Positions 28,107-36,779 of a DNA stretch of 50,243 nucleotides are shown piece after piece (the first letter of the stretch is position 1; each line of letters opens with the position of its first letter). The DNA is from Ruminobacter amylophilus (GTDB taxonomy: Bacteria; Pseudomonadota; Gammaproteobacteria; Enterobacterales; Succinivibrionaceae), in NCBI RefSeq assembly GCF_900115655.1, contig NZ_FOXF01000013.1, positions 1-50,243 on the forward strand, given 5' to 3'. A program made the translations under genes and the position numbers. The notes under the pieces were generated by a model. It was given only the letters and a program-made list of their open reading frames with translations. It was not told the origin of the DNA and made no database searches.

Positions 28107-29645
28107 ATGAACAGATTCAGCTTTTTCACGGAACCTGAGCCCGGGCAGGGCGTAACTGCGGAAAACGAAACCCGAAGCATTTTGTCCGATCCGCAGGAAA
28201 ACGATACGGAAGTTACCGCGTTAGCGGACACTTCGGAAATCACGAAGTGTCTGTCTGCGCTTGACGCCGAACAGAAAAAAGGACTTCTGACCTGTGTCAG
28301 GGTCATAAGCGGAAATCCTGAGCTTGCGACACAGAATCCCCGCTATCTCATTGAATCACTCATTGCCGAAACCGACATAAAGATAGGAGAGGAAATAAAC
28401 CTCATCATTCACCATCCCGATTTTCTGGAAATTGAGGGAATATGGCGCGGACTCTATTATCTTGTTACCTCCACCAACACCTCGGCTAACCTCAAGATAA
28501 GAGTATTCAACATCTCCAAAAAGCTGCTCGGAAAAACCCTTAAAAAATTCAGGGGAACATCCTGGGATCAGAGTCCCATATTCAAAAAACTCTATGAGGA
28601 CGAGTACGGAACCGCAGGCGGTGAACCGCTGGGAGTCATTATCGGTGACTACTACTTCAATCATTCGGCACCGGATCTTGAACTTTTAAAGGGAATCTCC
28701 CAGATAGCCGCTGCCGCACACAGTCCGTTCATAAGTGCCGCGGATCCGTCCGTCATGAATCTTGATTCATGGTCAGAACTCGCCAATCCTCGCGGTATAT
28801 CAAAAATATTCAGCACGCCTGAATATGCCTCATGGACATCCTTCCGCAACTCAGACGACAGCCGATACGTGGCACTGACACTGCCAAGAATTCTGGCACG
28901 ACTCCCCTACGGCCCTGATTCAAATCACATTGAAGGCCTGAATTTCACTGAGGATACGACCGGTAACGCCAGCCTCAACCACGTATGGATGAATTCAGCC
29001 TATGCCATGGGAATCAACATCAACAGAGCTTTCGAAAAATACGGCTGGTGTGCCAAGATCCGCGGAATAAAATCAGGCGGTCTCGTTGACCACCTGTCCA
29101 AATTCATCGGACTTACTGGCAATCCGGCCGAGGACATGAAGGTTCCCGTGGAAATTGCCATATCCGATCACCGAGAGGCTGAAATTTCCTCATGCGGTTT
29201 CATCCCGCTGTGTTTCTGCAAAAATACCGACTACGCCGTATTCCTCGGCGGTCAGACCGTTAACAGTCCAAGGGTTTACGACAACCCGAATGCCTCGGCA
29301 AATGCCCAGCTGTCATCAAGACTGCCATACCTCTTTGCTGTGTCAAGATTCGCCCACTACGTCAAATGCATAGTACGCGACAAACTCGGCTCCTTCGAAT
29401 CAAAGGAGGACATGACAAAATGGCTTTCGGACTGGAGCAGTGAATACGTAACCACCGACCCCAACGCCGATGAGGACATCAAGGCCCGTTATCCGCTCGC
29501 GGAAGCAAAAGTCAGCATTGACGACATTGAAAACCAGCCGGGATACTATAACGTTAAATTCTATCTAAAACCGCATTATCAGCTAGAAGGTCTGACCACC
29601 ACCCTGTGTCTTACCACAAAGGTTCCGCGTCCCGCATCACAGTGA
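28107..29645 (+). CDS. second TssC-like sheath subunit
   Basis: A 512-residue paralogue of TssC from the ATG at 28107, which has AGGGA 9 bases upstream; an ATG 7 codons earlier has no ribosome site. The body is very close to the first copy (RVFNISKKLLGKTLKKF, QSPIFKKLYEDEYGTAGGEP, LLKGISQIAAAAHSPFI, YQLEGLTTTLCL). The first 80 or so residues are unrelated, and the ClpV-recognition helix seen in TssC is missing. No second tssB accompanies it; it leads a tssE-tssF-tssG run. Agrobacterium also has two TssC proteins (TssC40, TssC41). It may form a special sheath end at the baseplate, but that is inference. Confidence 0.88.
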   Translation: MNRFSFFTEPEPGQGVTAENETRSILSDPQENDTEVTALADTSEITKCLSALDAEQKKGLLTCVRVISGNPELATQNPRYLIESLIAETDIKIGEEINLIIHHPDFLEIEGIWRGLYYLVTSTNTSANLKIRVFNISKKLLGKTLKKFRGTSWDQSPIFKKLYEDEYGTAGGEPLGVIIGDYYFNHSAPDLELLKGISQIAAAAHSPFISAADPSVMNLDSWSELANPRGISKIFSTPEYASWTSFRNSDDSRYVALTLPRILARLPYGPDSNHIEGLNFTEDTTGNASLNHVWMNSAYAMGININRAFEKYGWCAKIRGIKSGGLVDHLSKFIGLTGNPAEDMKVPVEIAISDHREAEISSCGFIPLCFCKNTDYAVFLGGQTVNSPRVYDNPNASANAQLSSRLPYLFAVSRFAHYVKCIVRDKLGSFESKEDMTKWLSDWSSEYVTTDPNADEDIKARYPLAEAKVSIDDIENQPGYYNVKFYLKPHYQLEGLTTTLCLTTKVPRPASQ

Positions 29646-29800
29646 CGCCTGAAAGAATGCTCAACGGGTAGGATGATGCTATTTTTACCGCTTAAATTAA
29701 AACATTACGCAAAATTTTAATGAGTCATGCATGTTAAAATTAGGTTATCCGGAGTGTCCGGATCGCATTTTCATAAAATGATTCATGGACGAACTCCGAC

Positions 29801-30292
29801 ATGGTACAGAAAATACACATTCAGGACAAATTTCAGCCGTGCATTCTGTCAAGACTCACTGACAGAAGCCTCACCGGGAACGGATCCGCCGAAGATTCGC
29901 TTCTTTCCCGCATTCATCGGGAAATTCTGCTGAATCTTAAAATGCTGTTCAATTCAAGAATGCATCCTGGGGCCGATGATCTGGACAAATGGCCGGAGGT
30001 AAGAACGTCGGTTCTCGGCTACGGGCTGTCCGACTTCTGCGGACTGGATAACAGTGACAGAATTTTTGACATGGTAAAAAAGGAAATATCATGGCAAATC
30101 AGATGCTTTGAACCCAGACTTAACCCGGACACTCTGGTCATTACCAGACTTGACACTCAGGAGGCGGACAAGTGCAGTTTATCCCTGCACATCGAAGCAG
30201 CTTTTGCGATATCAGAGCTGAAAGACGGTTTTTCCTGCAATTTCTACATAGAACTGGAAACAGGAAGGGCAGCCGTTAAAGGAGATGCTTAA
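29801..30292 (+). CDS. tssE: T6SS baseplate protein TssE
   Basis: The gp25-like component that joins the baseplate wedge to the first sheath ring. The 163 residues carry the family hallmark EPR as CFEPRLNP (about residue 105) after KKEISWQIRC, and end with a short beta hairpin (FSCNFYIELETG). An N-terminal FQPCILSRLTD segment matches the start of other TssE proteins. It lies 4 bp before tssF. The 155-bp gap before it holds no other gene. Confidence 0.9.
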   Translation: MVQKIHIQDKFQPCILSRLTDRSLTGNGSAEDSLLSRIHREILLNLKMLFNSRMHPGADDLDKWPEVRTSVLGYGLSDFCGLDNSDRIFDMVKKEISWQIRCFEPRLNPDTLVITRLDTQEADKCSLSLHIEAAFAISELKDGFSCNFYIELETGRAAVKGDA

Positions 30293-30296
30293 GTAA

Positions 30297-32129
30297 ATGA
30301 AAAAAGACTTCTTTGCGTATTACAGTGACAACCTGGCATACATCCGCAAGATCGGCCAAGAATTTGCCAGGGAATTCCCAAAAACCGCGTCTCATCTTGA
30401 TCTGTCCTCGATCGAGTGTCAGGATCCTTTTGTTGAAAGACTGCTTGAAGGAACGGCTTTTCTCAGTGCAAGAATTGAAAACAGGCTCGATCACGGATAC
30501 GAACGTTTCCTTGAATCCATCCTGAACTCTGTTAATCCAAATGCCGTGGCTCCAATTCCGTCCATGTGCAACGTTCAGATTCCCGAAGCATCACTTCCGG
30601 AAATAACCGGCGGCTGTCTCCGTGTTTCCCCCGGATGCAGATTCACCAAGACAAAATCCGAAAGCACCACACAGATCTGTTTCGAGAGTTTCTTTGAAAC
30701 CGAAATCCACGCTCTGTCACTCAAAGACGTAAAAACAATGGAACACGACATTTCCATTACCAATCTCACGGGAGAAGGCTACAGAAACTCAATTTCCATG
30801 ACGCTCAATACCGAGGGCAATGCCACCTTCGCATCCATCAATCCGGAATATCTGGACATTTACCTGAATCTTACCGATCAGGATGCATCCAATCTGTGCG
30901 AATACTTCTTCGCCAGTCTGAAAAGAGTATTCATAAAACTTCCGGACAACAGCTACGTGGAGATTCACGGAGTATCAGTGGAACTTTCACTGCTTGATGC
31001 AAAGAGCAATGTCTACTCCGCAAACTCCCCTGCCATCAGCGGCATCAACAACATGAATCTCTACATGAAGTATCCGGGGCTCGTGAAATTTCTGCGCATC
31101 AGAGGCCTGAAGAATGCCTTTAACGGCATAACCTCAAAGGAAATCTCACTGGTATTCATATTCGATAAAAAGCAGAATTTCGGAAACAGTGACAAACTGC
31201 ATCGGGAATCACTTCTTCTCAATGTCATTCCTCTCATAAATCTGTTCAGAAAAAGAACCCAGAGAATGTTCACCAACCATGACTTTGAGATAAACGTAAG
31301 CGTTGACAGTACCCATCAGCTGGACTATGAAATTTACTACGTTATCGGAGCAGACTTCTTTGACAACTCAAATCAGCCCATCTTCAGCGCGTATCCGTTT
31401 TTTTCAACAGGCTCCGATCAGGGAGACGGAAGGACATACCGCAATTTCTTCAGCGTACACCGCAGACAGAGACAGACAGGAAGCACGGGATATAAAAACC
31501 GTCTCTATAAAAAGCAGGAGACGTTCATATCATTCTCAGGTCAGGACTATGTTCAGAAGATGAATGAAAACCTGCAGTTCGTGGCGGACTGTCTGGTAAC
31601 AAACGCCGACCTTCCATGCTGTCTGACCAATCACGATCGTCTCAACACCGCATCTTTGGGCGATCTGCACGAGGTTCAGATCATAGGCCAGATTACAAAG
31701 CCAATGCCTCCCCTGATATCATCCGGCAGTTCCGATGACTTTAAAAGACTGGCTTTTATCATGTGTAACTTTGCCTCCGTTCTTGCCAGTGGCGATGATG
31801 GACTGCTGTACAATCTGAAACAGCTTATGGATGCCTTCTCAATGAAAAACGCGGAGGAAACCGCCCGCATGAAATCAGCCCTGCGAAAGGTAAAAATCAA
31901 TTCCAAAGTCTACCGTTTCATCAGTAAGGGAGTGGTGTTTTTTGAGAAAGGCTATCTGATTGAACTTACCCTGAGTCACAGGGATCTGGAAGGTATCGGA
32001 TTCTTCACCTTCTCCAGAATCATTGCCTCTCTCATCATAAATTACCGGGATCTGAACATTCCGGTATGCGTTGACGTCTATTCGGATGAAAAAGGATTTG
32101 TATACTCATGCAAGAACTTGATGGAATAA
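30297..32129 (+). CDS. tssF: T6SS baseplate protein TssF
   Basis: Large wedge protein that binds TssG and TssE in the baseplate. The 610 residues match the usual length. The N terminus is typical: FFAYYSDNLAYIRKIGQEFA, then DPFVERLLEGTAFLSARIE, DHGYERFLESIL and PIPSM. Later landmarks are VIPLINLF (about 305) and the DLPCCLTN region near residue 440. Its end overlaps tssG by 22 bp, so the two partners are translationally coupled. Confidence 0.95.
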   Translation: MKKDFFAYYSDNLAYIRKIGQEFAREFPKTASHLDLSSIECQDPFVERLLEGTAFLSARIENRLDHGYERFLESILNSVNPNAVAPIPSMCNVQIPEASLPEITGGCLRVSPGCRFTKTKSESTTQICFESFFETEIHALSLKDVKTMEHDISITNLTGEGYRNSISMTLNTEGNATFASINPEYLDIYLNLTDQDASNLCEYFFASLKRVFIKLPDNSYVEIHGVSVELSLLDAKSNVYSANSPAISGINNMNLYMKYPGLVKFLRIRGLKNAFNGITSKEISLVFIFDKKQNFGNSDKLHRESLLLNVIPLINLFRKRTQRMFTNHDFEINVSVDSTHQLDYEIYYVIGADFFDNSNQPIFSAYPFFSTGSDQGDGRTYRNFFSVHRRQRQTGSTGYKNRLYKKQETFISFSGQDYVQKMNENLQFVADCLVTNADLPCCLTNHDRLNTASLGDLHEVQIIGQITKPMPPLISSGSSDDFKRLAFIMCNFASVLASGDDGLLYNLKQLMDAFSMKNAEETARMKSALRKVKINSKVYRFISKGVVFFEKGYLIELTLSHRDLEGIGFFTFSRIIASLIINYRDLNIPVCVDVYSDEKGFVYSCKNLME

Positions 32130-33145
32130 TTAAATCCCTGGCAAAAGAAGATGACGGCAGCACGGAAGCCGACTTTTTCTACCTTGTCCGCCTTCTGGAA
32201 AATCAGATGAAGGAGTTGCCGCGCATTGGTACGGCACAGCATCCGAATGCCGAAGCATTACGATTCGGTCAGATGCCTTTTCTGAAACATACTGATTCAG
32301 ACATTCATTCGGTGACCCAAAAATCAGCCGAAGGCCGGTACGGAATTTATGAGGTTCTTGTTTATTTCTTCGGACTTCTTGGACCAAACGGTCCAATGCC
32401 CCTTGAGCTTACCGATTTTATTTACCATCAGAACATCAATGACTATGATGCCACGACCAGACGTTTTCTTGACATCATAAATCACCGTTTCCTGTCCCTC
32501 TACTACCGGGCCTTCAGCATGTGTGAAATGCCGGTATGTTTTGACAGAGAGGATCCGACTCTCATGAACTTCTTCAGAAGCTTCAACCGTCAGGGATACA
32601 AAAAGATCACAAGTCTTCCGGAATATGCCCAATTTGCCTTCACGACAGAGTTTCTTCACGGAAGACGCTCGGCTCTCGGGCTGGAAAACATCCTCAAATC
32701 ATATTTTGGCATACATATAAACATCAGGGAATTTGTGGAAAAAACGCATTTCATCCCGAAAGAGGTTAGGATGCATCTTGGAAACAGAGATACCTCCGTA
32801 CTGGGACTCAATGCCCAGATAGGAAGCAGATATACCACTCGGACACAGGACATTATCGTGGAAATCGGCCCCATAAATTATAAAGAGAGTCTTGACTATA
32901 TGCCCGGAACACCTAACTTCAGACAGATGTATGAAATCATCTCCTCCTATCTCAACAGACCTCTCACCGTCCATACCGAACTGAAAATAGACGCAGAAAC
33001 TGTCAGGGAGCTTTATCTTGACGGTACCAGGGCTTTGGGACACGGAACCCACCTCAATTCAAGTCAGGGTAAAGGCATTACGACCGTCAGCATCAACATG
33101 ACATCCATCATGATGCACAGATTCTTCAAGAAAGTTCCCTCCTGA
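32108..33145 (+). CDS. tssG: T6SS baseplate protein TssG
   Basis: Forms the wedge core with two TssF copies. The 345 residues begin with FFYLVRLLENQ and contain the conserved LPRIGTAQHPNAEALRFGQ block (about residues 38-56), IYEVLVYFFGLLGPNGPMPL (about 78-97) and a late LGLNAQIGSR segment. The start lies inside tssF. The gene is the last of its run: 42 bp after its stop the left end of an IS607 element begins, but its reading frame is complete. Confidence 0.95.
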   Translation: MQELDGIIKSLAKEDDGSTEADFFYLVRLLENQMKELPRIGTAQHPNAEALRFGQMPFLKHTDSDIHSVTQKSAEGRYGIYEVLVYFFGLLGPNGPMPLELTDFIYHQNINDYDATTRRFLDIINHRFLSLYYRAFSMCEMPVCFDREDPTLMNFFRSFNRQGYKKITSLPEYAQFAFTTEFLHGRRSALGLENILKSYFGIHINIREFVEKTHFIPKEVRMHLGNRDTSVLGLNAQIGSRYTTRTQDIIVEIGPINYKESLDYMPGTPNFRQMYEIISSYLNRPLTVHTELKIDAETVRELYLDGTRALGHGTHLNSSQGKGITTVSINMTSIMMHRFFKKVPS

Positions 33146-33237
33146 CCACCGTTTTGAGGCGACCGGTGTTAACAACTGCTTAACTAAATCTATAAATAGT
33201 TTATAATACATTTAAAATAGTTATAGGTTTATTTTTA

Positions 33238-33867
33238 ATGAATAAGATTATTTCAATTGGACAGGCTGCTAAATTGCTTGGTGTTCATGTTCAGACTTTA
33301 CGTAACTGGGAAAAATCAGGGAAGCTAAAGCCTGACAGTATATCTCCTGGAGGAACCAGAAGATATAACAGTGATACCATAATGAGGATAAGCGGTAAAG
33401 AGCTTCCTCAAATTGAAAAAGATGACAGGGTCACCATCGCTTATGCCAGAGTAAGTTCTCAGGATCAGAAAGAGGAGCTCAAAAGGCAGGCTCAGGTTTT
33501 GGAACTTTACTGTGCTGAGCACGGTTATAAGTATGAACTTATAACCGATTTAGGTTCGGGAATGAATTATTACAAGAAAGGACTGACCGCATTAATCAGC
33601 AGGATTCTTGATGACGGCGTAAAAAGACTTGTTCTAACGCATAAGGACAGACTGTTAAGATTCGGAGCCGAGCTGATTTTTTCAATATGCGAAGCCAAAG
33701 GTGTGGAAGTCGTGATTATCAACAGAGGCGAGGAAAAAGCCTCCTTTGAAGAAGATTTTGCAAAGGATGTGCTGGAGATAATCACCGTATTTTCAGCCCG
33801 TCTGTACGGAAGTCGCAGCGGTAAGAACAGAAAGATTATAGAGAAACTGCAGGAAAGCGTAAAATAA
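33238..33867 (+). CDS. tnpA: IS607-family serine recombinase TnpA
   Basis: Moves the element by serine recombinase chemistry, without strong target choice. The 209 residues start with a MerR-like helix-turn-helix (SIGQAAKLLGVHVQTLRNWE, then GGTRRYNSDTI). A resolvase catalytic domain follows, with the nucleophile in AYARVSSQDQKEEL (Ser about 71) and Arg residues in LTHKDRLLRFG. The length and order (DNA-binding domain first) are those of IS607 and not of ordinary resolvases. It ends 2 bp before tnpB. Confidence 0.93.
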   Translation: MNKIISIGQAAKLLGVHVQTLRNWEKSGKLKPDSISPGGTRRYNSDTIMRISGKELPQIEKDDRVTIAYARVSSQDQKEELKRQAQVLELYCAEHGYKYELITDLGSGMNYYKKGLTALISRILDDGVKRLVLTHKDRLLRFGAELIFSICEAKGVEVVIINRGEEKASFEEDFAKDVLEIITVFSARLYGSRSGKNRKIIEKLQESVK

Positions 33868-33869
33868 TA

Positions 33870-35222
33870 ATGTCACAGGTGCTCAGTCATAAAATCAGAA
33901 TTGAAGCTAACAATAAGTTTAAGACTTATTGCCGGAAGGCTTTTGGCTGTTCACGTAAGGCATATAACTGGGGATTGGCGGAATACAAAAAGGAATTGGA
34001 AAAGTATAAAGAGGCAATGTCTTTATACAGAAAAGAACTGGGACGGTATGAAGAAGCTCCTCTGCAGTTCAGTCAGGTTCCGGAAAAACCACGGCTTCCG
34101 TCAGTACTTGATTTAAAGAAACGCTTTAACAGCATCAAGGCGAAGGATTTTCCATACATGTACGAGGTCACCAAATATGCCTCGCAACAGCCGTTCATAT
34201 TTCTCGGAAAGGCGCTGAACAGATATTATGACGCGAAGAAAAAGAAAATCGGCAAAGTAGGTTTTCCCGTGTTCAAGAAAAGATCGGAAACTTCCGGTTC
34301 ATTCTATCTGGGAGGAGATCAGGTAGAACTGCAAAGATTCAAAACCTGTTCCGGTGCTGAGAAAAAATCAGGAAAGCTCTTTTTGAGAATACCAAACTTC
34401 GGTTGGGTAAAGCTCACGGAAGAACTGCGTTTTTCAGGGCATGTTAACAATGTAACCATCAGTCAGGACGGAGATGAATTCTTTGCAAGCTTCAGCATCA
34501 GTGTTCAGGAAGAATCAATTGAAAAGAAACCTGCTCCTAAAAATACCGGAGTAGGAATAGATCTCGGGTTGGACGCAGCTATTACTCTGTCTGACGGAAT
34601 TAAGATATATGCGCCCAAACCGTTAAAAAAGAATATAAATAAAATAAAGGCTTTACAGAGAAAACTATCAAGAAAGCAGCATCCGAAAACCAAGGATGAT
34701 CAGACGAAGTTTTCAAAAAGTTACATGAGACTTTTAAGGAAGATAAAAAAACTTCATACAAAGATAAGTCATTTAAGGAAAGACTTTATTAACAAAGCGG
34801 CATCAGTTATTGCGAGAAACTACAGGTATGTTGTTTTGGAGAATTTGAGTGTGACAGGAATGATGTCCAATCACAGACTTGCACGTTCTCTGGCAGATGT
34901 AAGCTTCGGCAGACTGAAAACAGCAATCGTTAATAAGGTTCAAATGAATGACGGAAAGATTATTGAGGCAGACAGATTTTATCCGAGCTCAAAGACGTGC
35001 TGTAAATGCGGGGCGGTAAAGAAAGAATTAAAACTTTCAGACCGAATTTACAGATGTGACAGCTGCGGAAATGAAATTGACAGAGACGAACAGGCTTCAA
35101 TAAATCTGTTAAATTTGATTAAAAAAAGCGGTGTAGCTAACGCCGTCAGGAGTCCGGAGCTGAGATCAATACTGGCTGACTTTAATAAGAATCAGCTGGC
35201 AAATCTGGCGATGAAGGCTTAA
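33870..35222 (+). CDS. tnpB: TnpB RNA-guided nuclease
   Basis: TnpB proteins are programmable nucleases, ancestors of Cas12, that use an RNA from the transposon right end to cut target DNA beside a short flanking motif and so help keep the element. The 450 residues keep the RuvC acidic triad: Asp in GVGIDLGLDAA (about 231), Glu in VLENLSVTGM (about 323) and Asp in IDRDEQASINLL (about 406). A four-Cys zinc finger, CCKCG and CDSCG, lies between about 376 and 404. The N-terminal part is basic and Tyr-rich as usual. No stop or frameshift is seen, so it looks active. It follows tnpA by 2 bp. Confidence 0.93.
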   Translation: MSQVLSHKIRIEANNKFKTYCRKAFGCSRKAYNWGLAEYKKELEKYKEAMSLYRKELGRYEEAPLQFSQVPEKPRLPSVLDLKKRFNSIKAKDFPYMYEVTKYASQQPFIFLGKALNRYYDAKKKKIGKVGFPVFKKRSETSGSFYLGGDQVELQRFKTCSGAEKKSGKLFLRIPNFGWVKLTEELRFSGHVNNVTISQDGDEFFASFSISVQEESIEKKPAPKNTGVGIDLGLDAAITLSDGIKIYAPKPLKKNINKIKALQRKLSRKQHPKTKDDQTKFSKSYMRLLRKIKKLHTKISHLRKDFINKAASVIARNYRYVVLENLSVTGMMSNHRLARSLADVSFGRLKTAIVNKVQMNDGKIIEADRFYPSSKTCCKCGAVKKELKLSDRIYRCDSCGNEIDRDEQASINLLNLIKKSGVANAVRSPELRSILADFNKNQLANLAMKA

Positions 35223-35258
35223 TTTGGTAAAAAATTTATTTTATAGGTTTTTATAGAT
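35060..35258 (+). ncRNA. presumed guide (omega) RNA at the TnpB right end
   Basis: In TnpB transposons the guide RNA scaffold comes from the tnpB 3' end through the right end, and the guide is the flanking DNA. By that rule the scaffold would lie about here and the natural guide would start near 35259. The placement is by analogy only; I could not confirm a fold. Confidence 0.25.
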
Positions 35259-35571
35259 CCAAAATAGCGGAATTTTTACTAACGACCCGTATGCCCCGCT
35301 GGTTCCGTTTAAACCGGATGAACAGCCTCAGTTACCGAAATACTTCAGGAAAAAATCCTGTTTACGTATACACATCTTCTTCAATTATGGAGGTACGGAG
35401 TTCCGTCCTCATCTTTCTGAATCAGCATTTTTCAAACCCGCCGGGCACGTGAAAAATCTGCCGAAAATAACCACTGTGACTGTATTCTCAAAATTGTAAA
35501 ACCCGTAAATCCCTGTCTGTACAATAACTTGCGTATAAGATTATGATAACAGTAACTGTTCGGAGATTTTT
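35259..35571. other. gap after IS607 with an unstarted open frame
   Basis: This 313-bp stretch has no gene with a start codon. One forward frame is open for about 80 codons (35257-35499) and reads like protein (for example YAPLVPFKPDEQPQLPKYF), yet a second frame is also open for about 60 codons. It may be the tail of a gene lost around the insertion. The promoter of the next unit should lie in the last 70 bp, and GGAGA precedes its ATG. Confidence 0.35.
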
Positions 35572-36777
35572 ATGCCTGATAAACTAGACTGGCTCAATGA
35601 GCACTTTGTTCTGCTAAAGTACAGAACCGTTGCCGAGGTGGTTGAGAACTGCCACTACAAGGTACCTTTTGAATTAAGAAAAACCGCAGATGAACATCCG
35701 CTGGCGGAAGACTTTCTTAAGCAGCTTGCCGAGGCTGAAAACTATCAGAAAGCCAGTGAATTTCTGGCATTCAACCTGCACCAGCGGGCTCTGGCATGGT
35801 GGGGATACTGTTGCGTGCTCAGCGTCAAAAACGAACTTTTCGATATTCCTTTTGAACCGAGAGACATATCGGACATCGGCACGCACAAGAATCCTGAACT
35901 TCCGGAATGGGCCAAAATGCCTGAACCAGAAAAGATGGACTACAAAACAAACCCCGACTACATAAAGCTGCAACAGGAAATTTCCGCAATTAAGGCGAAA
36001 AACGAGGAACTTATTAAAATGCTGCCTCCCGGAATATGGGAAAGGCATATGGAACTTCGTAAAAATATTTATGAGAAGTTCAAAAGCATCGTCGGCATGG
36101 ATCCCGAGGAAATGCTTACGGATGCCATAAAAAAAGTCGAAGAATTTAAGGAACCTGCATTTGTAAACGAGGAAAAATCACCTGTTTTCCAGATGAAAAG
36201 AGAACTCGACGCAAAAATTGAAGCCATCAGAAAGAAAACCGTTGAAACCATTAAGGCGGCTGTTCCTTCAAAAAGCAGGGAAGAACTTAAGGAACAGACT
36301 GATAATGCCATGGATGCGGTCTATGCCGGAATAACGGCTCCCACGGATGAGAATGCCACAAGATGTCTTAACCTTGGCAATGCCTGTCCGGAAACACATG
36401 AGGGACTGCTTTCACTCCTTACCTTCTGGTGCTACGGCAATCTTACGCCGAACATGGAGCAGATTGTCAGAACTCCTCCGGAGCTCCCTCCTACCGGACT
36501 TAATTCACTGCTCCTTAAGTGCGCCCTTACTGAAGGCGGCACCAGGGAATTCAAGGAACGCATGAAGCTGTACTTTGAAATCGGCAGAGAAGTAGTGTTC
36601 GGAATCAACAACTGGTCTGAATTTCTTACGGAAATGGAACCTCCGCATCATAAAATCGGTCACGGAGGCTTTACGGGGGTTATTGGGAAGGTACCGGACG
36701 ATGCATCCATGAAACAGGCTGCCGAAAAAGCCTTAAACGATGCAGGCAACAAGAAATTTGAACGTTTCAGGGGCTGA
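35572..36777 (+). CDS. T6SS-linked protein of unknown function (401 residues)
   Basis: I do not recognise this protein with certainty. The N-terminal third is helical with FLAFNLHQRALAWWGYC (about residues 64-80), a Trp-rich motif that reminds me of the DUF6931 group, a weak recollection. Residues 125-245 are charged and likely coiled coil (for example AIKAKNEELIKM and DAIKKVEEFKEP). The C-terminal part has LSLLTFWCYGNLTP (about 280) and a Gly/His-rich HHKIGHGGFTGVIG near residue 365. There is no signal peptide or membrane span, so it should be cytoplasmic. It starts the second T6SS operon, 2 bp before the lipoprotein gene, so a structural, regulatory or chaperone role in the T6SS is likely. 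Confidence 0.7.
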   Translation: MPDKLDWLNEHFVLLKYRTVAEVVENCHYKVPFELRKTADEHPLAEDFLKQLAEAENYQKASEFLAFNLHQRALAWWGYCCVLSVKNELFDIPFEPRDISDIGTHKNPELPEWAKMPEPEKMDYKTNPDYIKLQQEISAIKAKNEELIKMLPPGIWERHMELRKNIYEKFKSIVGMDPEEMLTDAIKKVEEFKEPAFVNEEKSPVFQMKRELDAKIEAIRKKTVETIKAAVPSKSREELKEQTDNAMDAVYAGITAPTDENATRCLNLGNACPETHEGLLSLLTFWCYGNLTPNMEQIVRTPPELPPTGLNSLLLKCALTEGGTREFKERMKLYFEIGREVVFGINNWSEFLTEMEPPHHKIGHGGFTGVIGKVPDDASMKQAAEKALNDAGNKKFERFRG

Positions 36778-36779
36778 AA

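Larger units (their letters stand above)
33188..35258 (+). mobile_element. IS607-type transposon with tnpA and tnpB
   Basis: An apparently intact element of about 2.07 kb carrying a serine-recombinase transposase and TnpB in one operon. The ends are estimated: ATCTATAAA at 33188-33196 has an inverted match TTTATAGAT at 35250-35258, and TTATAGGTTT occurs near both ends. IS607 elements lack long terminal repeats and do not duplicate the target, so the exact limits need an empty site. It sits between tssG and the next T6SS gene and breaks no recognisable gene, but it may separate the two halves of the T6SS transcript. Confidence 0.8.

Noticed and set aside
27980-28138. 52-codon frame before the second tssC
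   Set aside because: No ribosome site, it overlaps the tssC-like start, and its sequence is not like any known protein.
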